Assembly (NCBI GenBank): GCA_949283125.1
Contig: CASDRK010000017.1
Location: 62,001 to 126,000, forward strand
Length of the DNA: 64,000 bases
Source: an uncultured Clostridia bacterium
Lineage (GTDB): Bacteria > Bacillota > Clostridia > Christensenellales > Borkfalkiaceae
Reading direction: 5' to 3'
Made by a program: the position numbers and the translations under genes. Below the pieces are notes generated by a model that did not search any database, was not told the origin of the DNA, and saw only the letters and a list, made by a program, of their open reading frames with translations. This document shows, one piece after another, positions 8,494-17,299 of this stretch. Position 1 is the stretch's first letter. Each line of letters starts with the position of its first letter.

Positions 8494-10902
8494 TCAGATT
8501 ATTATGTTTATCAGGCGTCTTGGAACGAAGATAAACTTTTTTATCGCCTTTCCCTGAACGGCTTCGCGCACTTCCGGCAGCGACAAGACGCGTTCGCGCG
8601 CCTGTTCGGCCGCAATGTCGGCCGGCAGCGAAATTTTTGTCTTTATCTTGCTGTTTACCTGCACGGCGTATTCAAACGCGTCTTCGCCGCATTTGCTTTC
8701 GTCGTGTTCGGGCCATTTTTCGTAAGCTATCGTGCCGCTGTGGCCCAGCACCTCGTTCCATATCTCTTCCGTAAGGAAGGGTATGACGGGGTTCAACAGC
8801 TTGCAGAACCCTTCCGCATACGCCCTCGGGAAGGAGTTGCCGTCGTTTATCTCCTTGTATACGGCGTTTACGAATATCATCATCTGCGATATGGCGGTGT
8901 TCACTTTCAGCGCCATGTAGTCTTCGCCCACCTTTTTCACCGTCTGATTGTAAATTTTATCAAGGGCGGGGTTGGGGGCGTCGCTAATGGCGCCGCTTTC
9001 AAAGTACAGGCGGTGTATGCGGTCGATAAATTTTTTAACGCCCTCTATGTTAGCCGTGTTCCAAGGCTTTGTGTCGGCCACGGGGCCCATGAACATCTCG
9101 TACATTCTCAAAACGTCCGCGCCGTAATCGCGCACAACGTCGTTGGGGTTTATAACGTTGCCCTTGCTTTTGGACATCTTTTCGCCGTCCTCGCCAAGTA
9201 TCATGCCTTGGTGGAACAGCTTTTTGAAGGGTTCTTTGCAGGGCACATAGCCTTTGTCGAATAAAAAGTTGTTCCAGAAGCGGGAGTACAGCAGATGTCC
9301 CACAAGGTGTTCCTTGCCGCCGCAATAAAAGTCGACGGGCATCCAGTGCTTCAAAAGTTCGTAATCTGCAAACTTTTTATCGTTGTGGGGGTCGCAGTAG
9401 CGGAGGAAGTACCAGCTCGAACCCGCCGAACCGGGCATGGTGGTGGTCTCGCGCTTGCCCTTTTTGCCCTTATAGGTCACATTGACCCAATCTTTGGCGT
9501 TTTCAAGCGGCGCATTGCCGCCGTGCGCCCTGTAATCGTCCATTTCGGGGAGTACGAGCGGCAGTTCGTCGTCGTCCAGAAAGGCGACTTCGCCGTCTTC
9601 GAGGTGTATGACGGGCAGCGGTTCGCCCCAGTATCTCTGGCGCGCAAATATCCATTCGCGCAGTTTGTATGTCACGGCCTTCCTGCCGCAGCCGTGCTCC
9701 TCCAGCCATGCGGCCATTCTGTCTATGGCGTCCTGCTTGTTCAGTCCGTTCAGGAAACCGGAATTTACGTGCGCTCCGTCTCCCGTCCATGCTTCCTTGG
9801 TTATGTCGCCGCCCTCAAGCACCTGAACTATCGGCAGATCGAATTTTTTTGCGAATTCGTAGTCCCGTGTGTCGTGAGCGGGCACGGCCATTATCGCGCC
9901 CGTGCCGTAGGAGGTAAGCACGTAGTCCGATATCCACACGGGCAGCCTGCGGCCGTTGGCGGGGTTTATAGCGTATGCGCCTGTAAAAGCGCCCGTCTTG
10001 TCTTTGTTCAGTTCGGTGCGTTCAAGGTCGGACTTGCTTGCGCAGGCCTTTTTGTATGCCTGCACTTGCTCTCTTTGCTCTGCCGAAGTTATTTTGTCCA
10101 CAAGCGCGTGTTCGGGCGCGAGCACGCAGTAGGTTGAGCCGAACAGCGTGTCGCACCTGGTGGTGAACACGGTGAAGCTCTCGTCCGTGCCGTCCACTTT
10201 AAACACGACGTTTGCGCCCACCGACTTGCCTATCCAGTTGCGCTGCGCCACTTTGGAAGATTCCGGCCAGTCCAGCTCGTCAAGTCCCGCCAGAAGGCGT
10301 TCGGCATACTTGTTGATGTCTATCACCCACTGCTTCATGTTCTTGCGCACGACGGGGAAGCCGCCTCGCTCGCTCCTGCCGTCGATTATTTCGTCGTTGG
10401 CAAGCACGGTGCCCAGCTCTTCGCACCAGTTTACGGGCGTTTCAACATATCTTGCAAGCCCCGCTTCGGCAAGCTGCTTGAATATCCACTGCGTCCACTT
10501 GTAATACGAAGGGTCGCAGGTGGACACGGTCTGCGTCCAGTCGTACGACAGCCCGAGCATCTTGAGCTGCGAAGTGAAGGTGGCGATGTTCTGCTGCGTG
10601 AATCCGCCGGGGTGATGACCGGTGTTGATGGCGTACTGCTCGGCGGGCAGGCCGAAGCTGTCAAAGCCGATGGGGTGTAGCACGTTGTAGCCCTGCATGC
10701 GTTTCATGCGGGCTATTATGTCGGTGGCGGTATAACCTTCGGGGTGGCCTACGTGCAGTCCGGCTCCCGACGGATAGGGGAACATGTCCAGCACATAATA
10801 TTTGGGTTTGGAAAAATCGTGCAGGTCTGTGTGAAAAGTGGAGTGCTTTTCCCAGTACTCCGCCCACTTTTTTTCTACCTTGTCAAAGTTTGTGTATGCC
10901 AT
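8494..10902 (-). CDS. leuS: Leucyl-tRNA synthetase
   Basis: An 802-residue class I aminoacyl-tRNA synthetase. The HIGH box is HVGH at residues 50-53, and the KMSKS loop is EKMSKSKGN near residue 580. Between them lies the CP1 editing domain with the [13 protein letters not shown] segment. The anticodon-binding and C-terminal domains complete the usual length. The ATG reads from 10902. It is divergent from thrS. No T-box is seen in its short upstream region; a weak AGGAAA precedes the start. Confidence 0.97.
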   Translation of the reverse strand: MAYTNFDKVEKKWAEYWEKHSTFHTDLHDFSKPKYYVLDMFPYPSGAGLHVGHPEGYTATDIIARMKRMQGYNVLHPIGFDSFGLPAEQYAINTGHHPGGFTQQNIATFTSQLKMLGLSYDWTQTVSTCDPSYYKWTQWIFKQLAEAGLARYVETPVNWCEELGTVLANDEIIDGRSERGGFPVVRKNMKQWVIDINKYAERLLAGLDELDWPESSKVAQRNWIGKSVGANVVFKVDGTDESFTVFTTRCDTLFGSTYCVLAPEHALVDKITSAEQREQVQAYKKACASKSDLERTELNKDKTGAFTGAYAINPANGRRLPVWISDYVLTSYGTGAIMAVPAHDTRDYEFAKKFDLPIVQVLEGGDITKEAWTGDGAHVNSGFLNGLNKQDAIDRMAAWLEEHGCGRKAVTYKLREWIFARQRYWGEPLPVIHLEDGEVAFLDDDELPLVLPEMDDYRAHGGNAPLENAKDWVNVTYKGKKGKRETTTMPGSAGSSWYFLRYCDPHNDKKFADYELLKHWMPVDFYCGGKEHLVGHLLYSRFWNNFLFDKGYVPCKEPFKKLFHQGMILGEDGEKMSKSKGNVINPNDVVRDYGADVLRMYEMFMGPVADTKPWNTANIEGVKKFIDRIHRLYFESGAISDAPNPALDKIYNQTVKKVGEDYMALKVNTAISQMMIFVNAVYKEINDGNSFPRAYAEGFCKLLNPVIPFLTEEIWNEVLGHSGTIAYEKWPEHDESKCGEDAFEYAVQVNSKIKTKISLPADIAAEQARERVLSLPEVREAVQGKAIKKFIFVPRRLINIII

Positions 10903-10993
10903 ATGCCTTTTTCCTGAAAATGATTTCCTTTCAATTATACATTACCCGGCGGCCGGTTGGCAAATATTTTTAAAGCAAATGACCGCCAAATAA

Positions 10994-11022
10994 TTGACAA
11001 AGCTTTTCAAAAGTAATAACAT
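10994..11022 (+). promoter_or_regulatory. Promoter of the thrS T-box transcript
   Basis: TTGACA at 10994-10999 and TAACAT at 11017-11022 with a 17-nt spacer, just upstream of the T-box leader. Confidence 0.55.
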
Positions 11023-11029
11023 ACATAAT

Positions 11030-11242
11030 GTAAAGCGAATATCCGCGGGGACAAGTACCCGTTTCCGTTGTTTTTCAGAGAGCGCGCTCCGCGGCTGCAA
11101 GGCGCGCATTCGGCGGAACAGAGGGGGAAACCACCCGTATGCGGACTTTTAAAAGAGCGGTCTTTCGGACAATTAAGGTGGAACCGCGCAAATCGTGATT
11201 TGCGTCCTTAAACTGATTTTATTGGTTTAAGGGCTTTTTTAT
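11030..11242 (+). promoter_or_regulatory. T-box leader controlling thrS (tRNA-Thr sensing)
   Basis: This fills most of the 372-bp gap between leuS and thrS. The near-invariant T-box sequence AAGGTGGAACCGCG is at 11175-11188. It is followed by a terminator hairpin (CCTTAAAC / GGTTTAAGG, 11206-11232) and a T-run to 11242. An AGAGAG element near 11077 fits stem I. A plausible specifier is ACC at 11130-11132 (GAA-ACC-A context), a threonine codon that agrees with the downstream gene and with the GGT anticodon of the tRNA at 26.9 kb. Uncharged tRNA-Thr would pair with it and favour antitermination. Stem I details are approximate. Confidence 0.88.
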
Positions 11243-11274
11243 TTTTTAAGAAATATTATTGCGGAGAAAATATC

Positions 11275-13182
11275 ATGAACATCATTTTAAAGAACGGCGA
11301 CGTCCTCGCCGTGGACGACGGCGCAACGTGTTCGGCGGCCGCTTCGGCAATTTCGGAAGGTCTTGCGCGCAGCGCCGTGGCGGCAAAGGTCAACGGCGTT
11401 CTCGTCGATCTGTCCCGCGTCCTGTCGGAAGGCGACAGACTGGAGATAGTCACTCTCAAGGACAAAGAGGGGCTCGAAGTTTATCGCCACACCTGCGCGC
11501 ACGTGCTTGCGCAGGCTGTAAAGACGGTTTTCCCCACCTGCAGGCTGGCCATCGGGCCCGTCATTGAAAACGGCTTTTACTATGATTTCGATTTCAAAAC
11601 GCCCATAACGCAGGATGATTTTGCAAAGATCGAAGCGGAGATGACCAAAATAATCAAGGCAAACACGCCTATAACCCGCTTTGAGCTTCCCAGAAAGGAA
11701 GCGCTTGAGCTGATGACCGGGTATGACGAAAAGTACAAGGTCGAACTTATAAACGATCTGCCCGAAGACAGCGTAATATCTTTCTACAAGCAGGGCTCTT
11801 TCACGGATCTCTGCCGCGGTCCCCATCTGCCTTCCACCGGCAAGATAAAGGCTTTCAAGCTCTCTTCCATAGCCGGCGCCTATTGGCGCGGCAACGAGAA
11901 GAACAAGATGCTTACGCGCATCTACGGCGTTGCTTTTGCCAAAAAGGATGAAATGCAGGCCTACTTCGAAATGCTCGAAGAGGCAAAAAAGCGCGACCAC
12001 ATCAAGCTCGGCAAGGAACTCAAATTGTTCGCCCTGCTCAACGAAGGCAAGGGATTTCCGTTTTTCCTGCCCAACGGCATGGTGCTCAAAAACATTCTTG
12101 CCGATTACTGGCGCGACCTTCATCGCAAGGAGGGATACGTAGAGATACAGACTCCCATAATCCTCACGCGCACCCTTTGGGAGAATTCCGGCCACTGGGA
12201 GCACTACAAGGACAATATGTACACCACCAAAATAGACGGCGAGGACTGCGCCGTGAAGCCCATGAATTGTCCGGGCGGCATGCTGGTGTATAAACTTTGG
12301 CCGCACAGTTATAAAGACCTGCCCATAAGAATGGGCGAGATGGGCCTTGTGCACCGCCACGAAAAGAGCGGTCAGCTCCACGGACTGTTCCGCGTTCGCT
12401 GTTTCACGCAGGACGACGCTCACATCTTTATGCTGCCCGAACAGATAACCGACGAAATAAAGGGCGTCGTTCGTCTCACCGATAAAATATACAAGCAGTT
12501 CGGGTTCAAATACAAGGTGGAATTGTCCACGCGGCCCGAAGACAGCATGGGCACGGAGGAGGAGTGGAACGCCGCGACCGACGCGCTGCGCGCGGCGCTG
12601 GACGAGCTCGGTCTCGAGTACGAGATAAATGAGGGCGACGGCGCATTCTACGGTCCCAAGATCGACTTCCATCTTCAGGACAGCATAGGCAGAACGTGGC
12701 AGTGCGGCACCATTCAGCTCGATTTCCAGATGCCTCAGCGGTTCGAGCTGGAATACACCGGCGAAGACGGAGCAAAGCATCGTCCCATAATGATCCACCG
12801 CGCCATCTACGGCTCCATGGAACGTTTTATCGGCATACTCATCGAGCATTATGCAGGCAAATTCCCCGTATGGCTTGCGCCCGTGCAGGTAAAGGTGCTT
12901 TCCATAACCGACAGGACGAAGGAATACGCTCAAAGCGTTTGCGCCATGCTTAAAGAGCGCGGCGTGCGCGCCGAAACTGACACCCGCAGCGAAAAGATAG
13001 GCTACAAGATACGCGAAGCAAAGCTGGAAAAGGTGCCTTACGTTCTCGTCGTTGGCGACAAGGAAGCCGAGGACGGCACTGTGAACGTCAATAAGCGCGG
13101 CGTGGAACAAAAGGAGACCATGAGCAAGGAGCAGTTTGCCGAGCTCGTTGTCAGGGATAATGAAGAAAAGATAAATTTCTGA
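11275..13182 (+). CDS. thrS: Threonyl-tRNA synthetase
   Basis: A 635-residue class II synthetase with the standard order: TGS domain (residues 1-60), N2 editing domain with HTCAHVLAQA, then the catalytic core. The core has the zinc ligand region CAVKPMNCPGGM, GLVHRHEKSGQLHGLFRVRCFTQDDAH split over motif 2, and motif 3 GSMERFIGILIEHY. The C-terminal anticodon domain ends near VNVNKRG. GCGGAG precedes the ATG. The T-box leader immediately upstream places it under uncharged tRNA-Thr control. Confidence 0.97.
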   Translation: MNIILKNGDVLAVDDGATCSAAASAISEGLARSAVAAKVNGVLVDLSRVLSEGDRLEIVTLKDKEGLEVYRHTCAHVLAQAVKTVFPTCRLAIGPVIENGFYYDFDFKTPITQDDFAKIEAEMTKIIKANTPITRFELPRKEALELMTGYDEKYKVELINDLPEDSVISFYKQGSFTDLCRGPHLPSTGKIKAFKLSSIAGAYWRGNEKNKMLTRIYGVAFAKKDEMQAYFEMLEEAKKRDHIKLGKELKLFALLNEGKGFPFFLPNGMVLKNILADYWRDLHRKEGYVEIQTPIILTRTLWENSGHWEHYKDNMYTTKIDGEDCAVKPMNCPGGMLVYKLWPHSYKDLPIRMGEMGLVHRHEKSGQLHGLFRVRCFTQDDAHIFMLPEQITDEIKGVVRLTDKIYKQFGFKYKVELSTRPEDSMGTEEEWNAATDALRAALDELGLEYEINEGDGAFYGPKIDFHLQDSIGRTWQCGTIQLDFQMPQRFELEYTGEDGAKHRPIMIHRAIYGSMERFIGILIEHYAGKFPVWLAPVQVKVLSITDRTKEYAQSVCAMLKERGVRAETDTRSEKIGYKIREAKLEKVPYVLVVGDKEAEDGTVNVNKRGVEQKETMSKEQFAELVVRDNEEKINF

Positions 13183-13192
13183 TAAAAAATAT

Positions 13193-13221
13193 TTGACAAA
13201 AGCCGGCGCGTGTTGTATTAT
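13193..13221 (+). promoter_or_regulatory. Promoter of the infC-rpmI-rplT operon
   Basis: TTGACA at 13193-13198, a 17-nt spacer and TATTAT at 13216-13221, just after thrS. It gives infC its own transcript with a leader of about 130 nt. Confidence 0.75.
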
Positions 13222-13227
13222 ATACGG

Positions 13228-13352
13228 GTAAGCAAAGGTCATCCCCTTTCGCCCTGCTCGTAGGCACAGCGGCAAATAATGTTCATTTCCGCCACAAGCG
13301 GCATTGCGGCATTTTATTCGGGATAGGCTGAAGCTTATCCCGATTATTTATT
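13228..13352 (+). promoter_or_regulatory. infC operon leader with attenuator hairpin (L20-leader candidate)
   Basis: The leader before infC ends in a long stem, GGGATAGGCT / AGCTTATCCC (within 13318-13343), followed by ATTATTTATTTT, a terminator-like arrangement 15 bases before the gene. In Firmicutes the infC-rpmI-rplT operon is often autoregulated through an L20-binding leader; position and operon order fit. I cannot confirm the L20-binding fold by eye. Confidence 0.55.
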
Positions 13353-13359
13353 TTCTGAT

Positions 13360-13887
13360 ATGAGGAATATGGAAAGAAAAGAATTTTATCAGGTAAATCA
13401 GGCGATAAGGGACAGGGAGATAAGGCTCATCGACGCCGAAGGAAACATGGTCGGCGTAATGCCCGCATTTCAGGCGCTTCGTCTCGCCGAAGACGCAGAC
13501 CTCGATCTCGTAAAAATTTCGCCCAATGCCGTGCCGCCCGTATGCAAGATAATGGATTATTCCAAATTCAAGTACGAGCAGGCAAAAAAGGACAAGGAAA
13601 ACCGCCGCAATCAGACCATAGTCGAACTTAAGGAGATAAGACTTTCCATGACGATAGACGTGGGCGACATCGCGGTAAAGACCAAGCAGTGCCTTAAGTT
13701 TTTGGAGCAGGGCAATAAAGTCAAGGTGTCCATCCGCATGAAGGGACGCGAAAATTCCCGTTCTTATCAGGGCGTAAAGGTCATGGAAGATTTCTTCGCC
13801 GGGCTCGGCGGCAAGGCCGTGCAGGACAAAAAGCCCACGGCGGAAGGCAGATTCATCACCATGATGCTCTCGCCCGCAAAAAATTAA
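13360..13887 (+). CDS. infC: Translation initiation factor IF-3
   Basis: A 175-residue IF-3. The N-domain has EIRLIDAEGNMVGVMP, the linker is lysine-rich (EQAKKDKENRR), and the C-domain has KEIRLSMTIDVGD and KVSIRMKGRE. IF-3 binds the 30S subunit and monitors initiator tRNA and start codon. Two in-frame ATGs (13360 and 13369) are possible and neither has a clear ribosome binding site. The first operon gene, upstream of rpmI and rplT. Confidence 0.96.
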   Translation: MRNMERKEFYQVNQAIRDREIRLIDAEGNMVGVMPAFQALRLAEDADLDLVKISPNAVPPVCKIMDYSKFKYEQAKKDKENRRNQTIVELKEIRLSMTIDVGDIAVKTKQCLKFLEQGNKVKVSIRMKGRENSRSYQGVKVMEDFFAGLGGKAVQDKKPTAEGRFITMMLSPAKN

Positions 13888-13945
13888 GCGCATAGGCGGC
13901 TCGTCCGTTTATTTCAATTCGTAAAATTTTCAGGAGGATAAATAT

Positions 13946-14146
13946 ATGCCCAAGCAGAAGTCGCACAGCGGTTCCAAAAAGCGTTTCTGGCTGACTGCGT
14001 CCGGTAAGGTGCAGAGGCCTCACGGCGGCAAGAACCACAAAGCGGAGACAAAAAACAGAAAGAGAAAGAGAAATTTGCGTCAGAACACGCTCGTTTCAAC
14101 TACGCAGGAATCTACGGTCAAGAGTATGATTCCCTACAAGGCATAA
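13946..14146 (+). CDS. rpmI: Ribosomal protein bL35
   Basis: A 66-residue very basic protein starting MPKQKSHSGSKKRFW, the standard bL35 N-terminus. AGGAGG lies before the ATG. It lies between infC and rplT, the conserved operon order. Confidence 0.97.
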   Translation: MPKQKSHSGSKKRFWLTASGKVQRPHGGKNHKAETKNRKRKRNLRQNTLVSTTQESTVKSMIPYKA

Positions 14147-14161
14147 AGGAGGACAAAATCA

Positions 14162-14512
14162 ATGCGTATCAAAAGGTCTGTTAACGCGCTCAAAAAGCGC
14201 AGAAAGATAATGCGCCTTGCAAAGGGATACTTCGGCAACAAGTCCAAGTCCTACAGAATTGCAAGGGAAGCGGTAATGAAGTCCCTCAACTATGCTTACA
14301 TCGGCAGAAAGCTCAGAAAGCGCGACATGCGTTCTCTCTGGATAGCCCGTATCAATGCCGCTGCAAGAATCAACGGACTTTCGTATTCCAAATTCATGCA
14401 CGGACTCAAAGCCGCGGGCATCAACCTCAACCGCAAGGTTCTGGCAGAACTCGCAGTCAACGACGCCGCTGCTTTCGCCGCCCTTGCCGAAAAGGCAAAG
14501 GCAGCCGTTTAA
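14162..14512 (+). CDS. rplT: Ribosomal protein bL20
   Basis: A 116-residue basic protein beginning [16 protein letters not shown] with the [15 protein letters not shown] and [15 protein letters not shown] segments typical of bL20. It is needed for early 50S assembly and is a known autogenous repressor of this operon in Firmicutes. AAGGAGG lies just before the start. A hairpin terminator follows. Confidence 0.97.
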   Translation: MRIKRSVNALKKRRKIMRLAKGYFGNKSKSYRIAREAVMKSLNYAYIGRKLRKRDMRSLWIARINAAARINGLSYSKFMHGLKAAGINLNRKVLAELAVNDAAAFAALAEKAKAAV

Positions 14513-14527
14513 TCGCAAAATTCCACG

Positions 14528-14557
14528 GGGTAGTTGACAATTCGGCAGCTACCCTTT
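14528..14557 (+). terminator. Terminator after rplT
   Basis: GGGTAGTTG pairs with CAGCTACCC (9 bp, one G-U) around a 9-nt loop, followed by a short TTT. The weak T-run may allow readthrough into the methyltransferase gene. Confidence 0.65.
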
Positions 14558-14566
14558 AACACGTGT

Positions 14567-15304
14567 ATGATAATAACTTCGCGCGCCAATCCGCTCGTAA
14601 AAAAGTTTGTTTCGCTTTCGGACAAAAAATTTCGCCGTCAGCTTGGCGAATATCTTGTGGAGGGGATAAAACCCGTCCGCGAGTGTCTTGCCGCAGGCGG
14701 CGAGGTGACGGACATAATCTGCACGCCCCGCACCGAAGGCCTTTTTGAAGGCGCGGTCACGGTGTCGGAGAGCGTGTTTGCCGTGCTCTCCGCCGAAAAG
14801 TCGCCGCAGGGAGTTATTGCCGCCGTCAGGTTGCCTTCGCGCCCGTTGCGCCGGCCTTCGGGGCCGTGTCTGCTTTTGGACAGGCTTCAGGACCCCGGCA
14901 ACGTCGGCACGATCATCCGCACGGCAAATGCGGCCGGATACGAAGATATCTATCTTATCGATTGCGCGGATCCCTATTCGCCCAAGGCGGTCAGGGCAAG
15001 CATGAGCGGTATATTTTTCGTGAATGCGATGTGCTGTTCGGAGAAGGAAGCGATAGCAGCCCTTTCCGGCGTGCCGCTGATTGCCGCGGACATGAGCGGG
15101 CGGAATGTTTTTGATTTTGTTCCGCCGCAGGACTATTGTCTGTGCATAGGCAACGAAGGATCGGGGCTCGCCGAAGAGCTGTCGTCAAGAAGCACATACA
15201 CCGTGAGCATACCCATGCGCGACAGCTGCGAAAGTCTTAACGCCGCAATCTCCGCGGCCGTAGCCATGTACGCGCTGAAAAACAACGTAAAAGAGGTTAA
15301 ATAA
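14567..15304 (+). CDS. TrmH/SpoU-family rRNA 2'-O-methyltransferase
   Basis: A 245-residue SPOUT methyltransferase. The N-terminal substrate-binding domain begins SRANPLVKKFVSLSDKKFR and contains EYLVEGIKPVRECL. The knotted catalytic domain shows motif 1 LQDPGNVGTIIRTANAAG, motif 2 LCIGNEGSGL and motif 3 SIPMRDSCESLNAAISAAV. It would use S-adenosylmethionine to methylate a ribose in rRNA. I start it at ATG 14567, as an upstream in-frame TTG (14534) lies inside the rplT terminator. Its stop overlaps the yebC start by one base. Confidence 0.92.
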   Translation: MIITSRANPLVKKFVSLSDKKFRRQLGEYLVEGIKPVRECLAAGGEVTDIICTPRTEGLFEGAVTVSESVFAVLSAEKSPQGVIAAVRLPSRPLRRPSGPCLLLDRLQDPGNVGTIIRTANAAGYEDIYLIDCADPYSPKAVRASMSGIFFVNAMCCSEKEAIAALSGVPLIAADMSGRNVFDFVPPQDYCLCIGNEGSGLAEELSSRSTYTVSIPMRDSCESLNAAISAAVAMYALKNNVKEVK

Positions 15305-16044
15305 TGTCAGGTCATTCCAAATGGCATAATATTGCCGCAAAGAAGAGCAAGACTGACGCCGCGCGCGGCGCCGTGTTCACAAAGATCGGCAGGGAGCTGG
15401 CCGTGGCTGCCAAGGGCAACCCCAATCCCGAAACCAACTCCAAGCTGGCCGACGTCATCGCCAAGGCAAAAGCGGCCAACATGCCCAACGACAACATCAA
15501 GCGCTCCATAGCCCGCGCGGCCGGTGAACTCTCCGGCAAGGACTATAAAGAGCTCACATACGAGGGTTACGGCGTAGGCGGTTCGGCGGTCATAATCAAG
15601 ACGCTTACGGACAACGTCAACCGCACCTCCGGCGATATCTCGTCCACCATGTCCAAGTGCGGCGGTCAGATGGGCAAGCCCGGCTGCGTCAGCTATCAGT
15701 TTGACAATAAGGGCGTAATAGTCATCGAAAAGACGGTCTCTCTCGACGAGGATACAATGATAGAATACTGTCTCGAAGCCGAGGCGGAGGACTTCGTCTC
15801 CGAGGAGGACGTCTACGAAGTGTACACCACGCCCGAAGCTTTTTCCTCGGTGCGCAAGTATTTCGAGGACAAGGGCGTTACGTTCCTCGAAGCCGAAGTA
15901 AAGATGGTGCCTCAGAACACCGTCTCGCTTCCGGAGGACAAGGTGGCTACGTTTATCAAGATGATAGACAAGCTTGAAGAGCTGGACGACGTTCAGAACG
16001 TATATCACAACGTCGACCTGCCCGAGGAGGAAGCCGAGGACTGA
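15304..16044 (+). CDS. YebC/PmpR family regulatory protein
   Basis: A 246-residue protein with the canonical start SGHSKWHNIAAKKSK, then RGAVFTKIGRELAVAAK and the acidic later domains. YebC-family proteins were long annotated as transcription regulators; some members are now linked to translation at proline stretches. Overlap with the methyltransferase gene (TAATG) indicates coupled translation. A strong terminator follows 70 bases downstream. Confidence 0.95.
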   Translation: MSGHSKWHNIAAKKSKTDAARGAVFTKIGRELAVAAKGNPNPETNSKLADVIAKAKAANMPNDNIKRSIARAAGELSGKDYKELTYEGYGVGGSAVIIKTLTDNVNRTSGDISSTMSKCGGQMGKPGCVSYQFDNKGVIVIEKTVSLDEDTMIEYCLEAEAEDFVSEEDVYEVYTTPEAFSSVRKYFEDKGVTFLEAEVKMVPQNTVSLPEDKVATFIKMIDKLEELDDVQNVYHNVDLPEEEAED

Positions 16045-16114
16045 TATATCCGGTCCGCGCTCTGCGTAAAGGCACTTTAAAATCGTTATAAGTCTTACAC
16101 TCAAGCTCCATAAA

Positions 16115-16154
16115 TTCAGGGTCGCGGCCAAATGGTCGCGGCCCTGAACCTTTT
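16115..16154 (+). terminator. Terminator after yebC
   Basis: A 15-bp stem from TTCAGGGTCGCGGCC paired with GGTCGCGGCCCTGAA (two G-U pairs), loop AAAT, followed by CCTTTT. Confidence 0.85.
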
Positions 16155-16181
16155 GACGGGTAAACGTTGTCGCTGTGTAAT
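16153..16181 (+). promoter_or_regulatory. Promoter candidate for the 16.2-16.3 kb RNA
   Basis: TTGACG at 16153-16158, 17-nt spacer, TGTAAT at 16176-16181. It starts right where the yebC terminator ends and points at the structured block that ends in its own terminator at 16341. Confidence 0.5.
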
Positions 16182-16187
16182 GCGCAA

Positions 16188-16341
16188 AATATTTTTGCAT
16201 GGGCGAATATTTCATTTGGCTTTGCGCAAATTAAGGTTACAAGCGGCAACGCTTTGAAAATAGTTTGTTCTTTGAAGCGTTGTTGCGCATTGAAGGGCAA
16301 ACGCGGGGGTCAGGCAGTCATGCGTGACCCCCTATGTTTTT
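16188..16341 (+). ncRNA. Candidate structured RNA or attenuated leader
   Basis: No credible coding frame fills the 336-bp gap between yebC and the next gene; instead there are nested inverted repeats. TGCGCAAA near 16181 pairs with TTTGCGCA near 16222, and CAACGCTT near 16247 with AAGCGTTG near 16276. The closing hairpin, GGGGGTCA / TGACCCCC at 16305-16332, is followed by TATGTTTTT. With the promoter at 16153 this makes an RNA of about 150 nt, or a leader whose terminator stands 40 bases before the next start. I do not recognise a known riboswitch consensus. Confidence 0.4.
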
Positions 16342-16380
16342 GCATAGAATTATTTTGCTTATTGCAAAATATAATAATAT

Positions 16381-17280
16381 ATGCTGAACAGAAAGCAGAT
16401 CGCCTTGCTTATAGTCTTGGCGGCGGTGGTTATTGCGGCTCTGGCGCTCGCTTTTTTGCCGAAGGGTGGCGACGGCGGACGGGAAGAGATGAGCGTTGTC
16501 GAGCTTTGGCAGATTGACGGTTTCGAGGGCGGAAAGGGGTCGCGTGCGCGATATCTTCAGAACAAGGCCGACAAATTCTTTGAAGATAAAAGAGTGTATG
16601 TAAATGTGACTTCGCTTTCGGCCGACGCGGCAAGGGAAAATCTTTCTGCGGGCAACATTCCCGATATGATATCATACGGCGCAGGATTTTATGGAATAGA
16701 GGGATATGTGAACGCAAGCGATTTTTCGTATCTGTGCTGGTGCCGCGGCGGATACGTCATGATTACTCTGAACGGAGATTTTTCCGACGTTTCCCAAACA
16801 AATACCGTTATCAACGCCGGCCGGGACAATCTTGTATCCGCGTGCGCGCTCCTTGAAGGGCTGGCCGACGCCGACAGCGCCGCCCCTACAGAGGCTTACG
16901 TTGCATTGCTTAACGGCGATTACAAATATCTGCTCGGCACGCAGCGCGACATATATCGCATGGAGTCCCGCGGAGCGGACTACAGGGCGAAAGCATTGAC
17001 GTCTTTCAACGACCTCTATCAGAACGTATCCATTCTGTGCGAAGGAAAAAATTATGAAAGCTGCCTTTCGTTTGCAAGACATCTGAACGAGGATTGCGCA
17101 GGGGTGGAGGAACTCGGCATGGTATCCGAAAAGACCACGCACACAGGGACGATGGCGGACATTCAGTCGGCGGAGTACGAACACTCGATAAAGAGCTTTG
17201 TGGGAGGGGGATACATGGAGAGCGTTAGGCAGGCGATAAAAAACGGAGATGCAAATTCTTTGAAAAATTTATTAAACTGA
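16381..17280 (+). CDS. Membrane-anchored solute-binding-like protein of unknown ligand
   Basis: A 299-residue protein with one N-terminal hydrophobic anchor (about residues 7-26) and an extracytoplasmic rest. The beginning of the mature part (VVELWQIDGFEGGKGSR, then NIPDMISYG) resembles extracellular solute-binding proteins of ABC importers, which bind sugars or peptides. It is shorter than the usual 400 or more residues, has no lipobox cysteine, and no permease genes are adjacent. A TATAAT at 16370-16375 lies only 5 bases before the ATG and no ribosome binding site is visible, so the message may be leaderless or the start misjudged. Confidence 0.6.
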   Translation: MLNRKQIALLIVLAAVVIAALALAFLPKGGDGGREEMSVVELWQIDGFEGGKGSRARYLQNKADKFFEDKRVYVNVTSLSADAARENLSAGNIPDMISYGAGFYGIEGYVNASDFSYLCWCRGGYVMITLNGDFSDVSQTNTVINAGRDNLVSACALLEGLADADSAAPTEAYVALLNGDYKYLLGTQRDIYRMESRGADYRAKALTSFNDLYQNVSILCEGKNYESCLSFARHLNEDCAGVEELGMVSEKTTHTGTMADIQSAEYEHSIKSFVGGGYMESVRQAIKNGDANSLKNLLN

Positions 17281-17299
17281 TTGTAAAAGGTCGCAAAAA

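Noticed and set aside
11287..13275. 662-codon open frame antisense to thrS
   Set aside because: It mirrors the codon bias of thrS, which has clear synthetase motifs and a T-box; no start signals.
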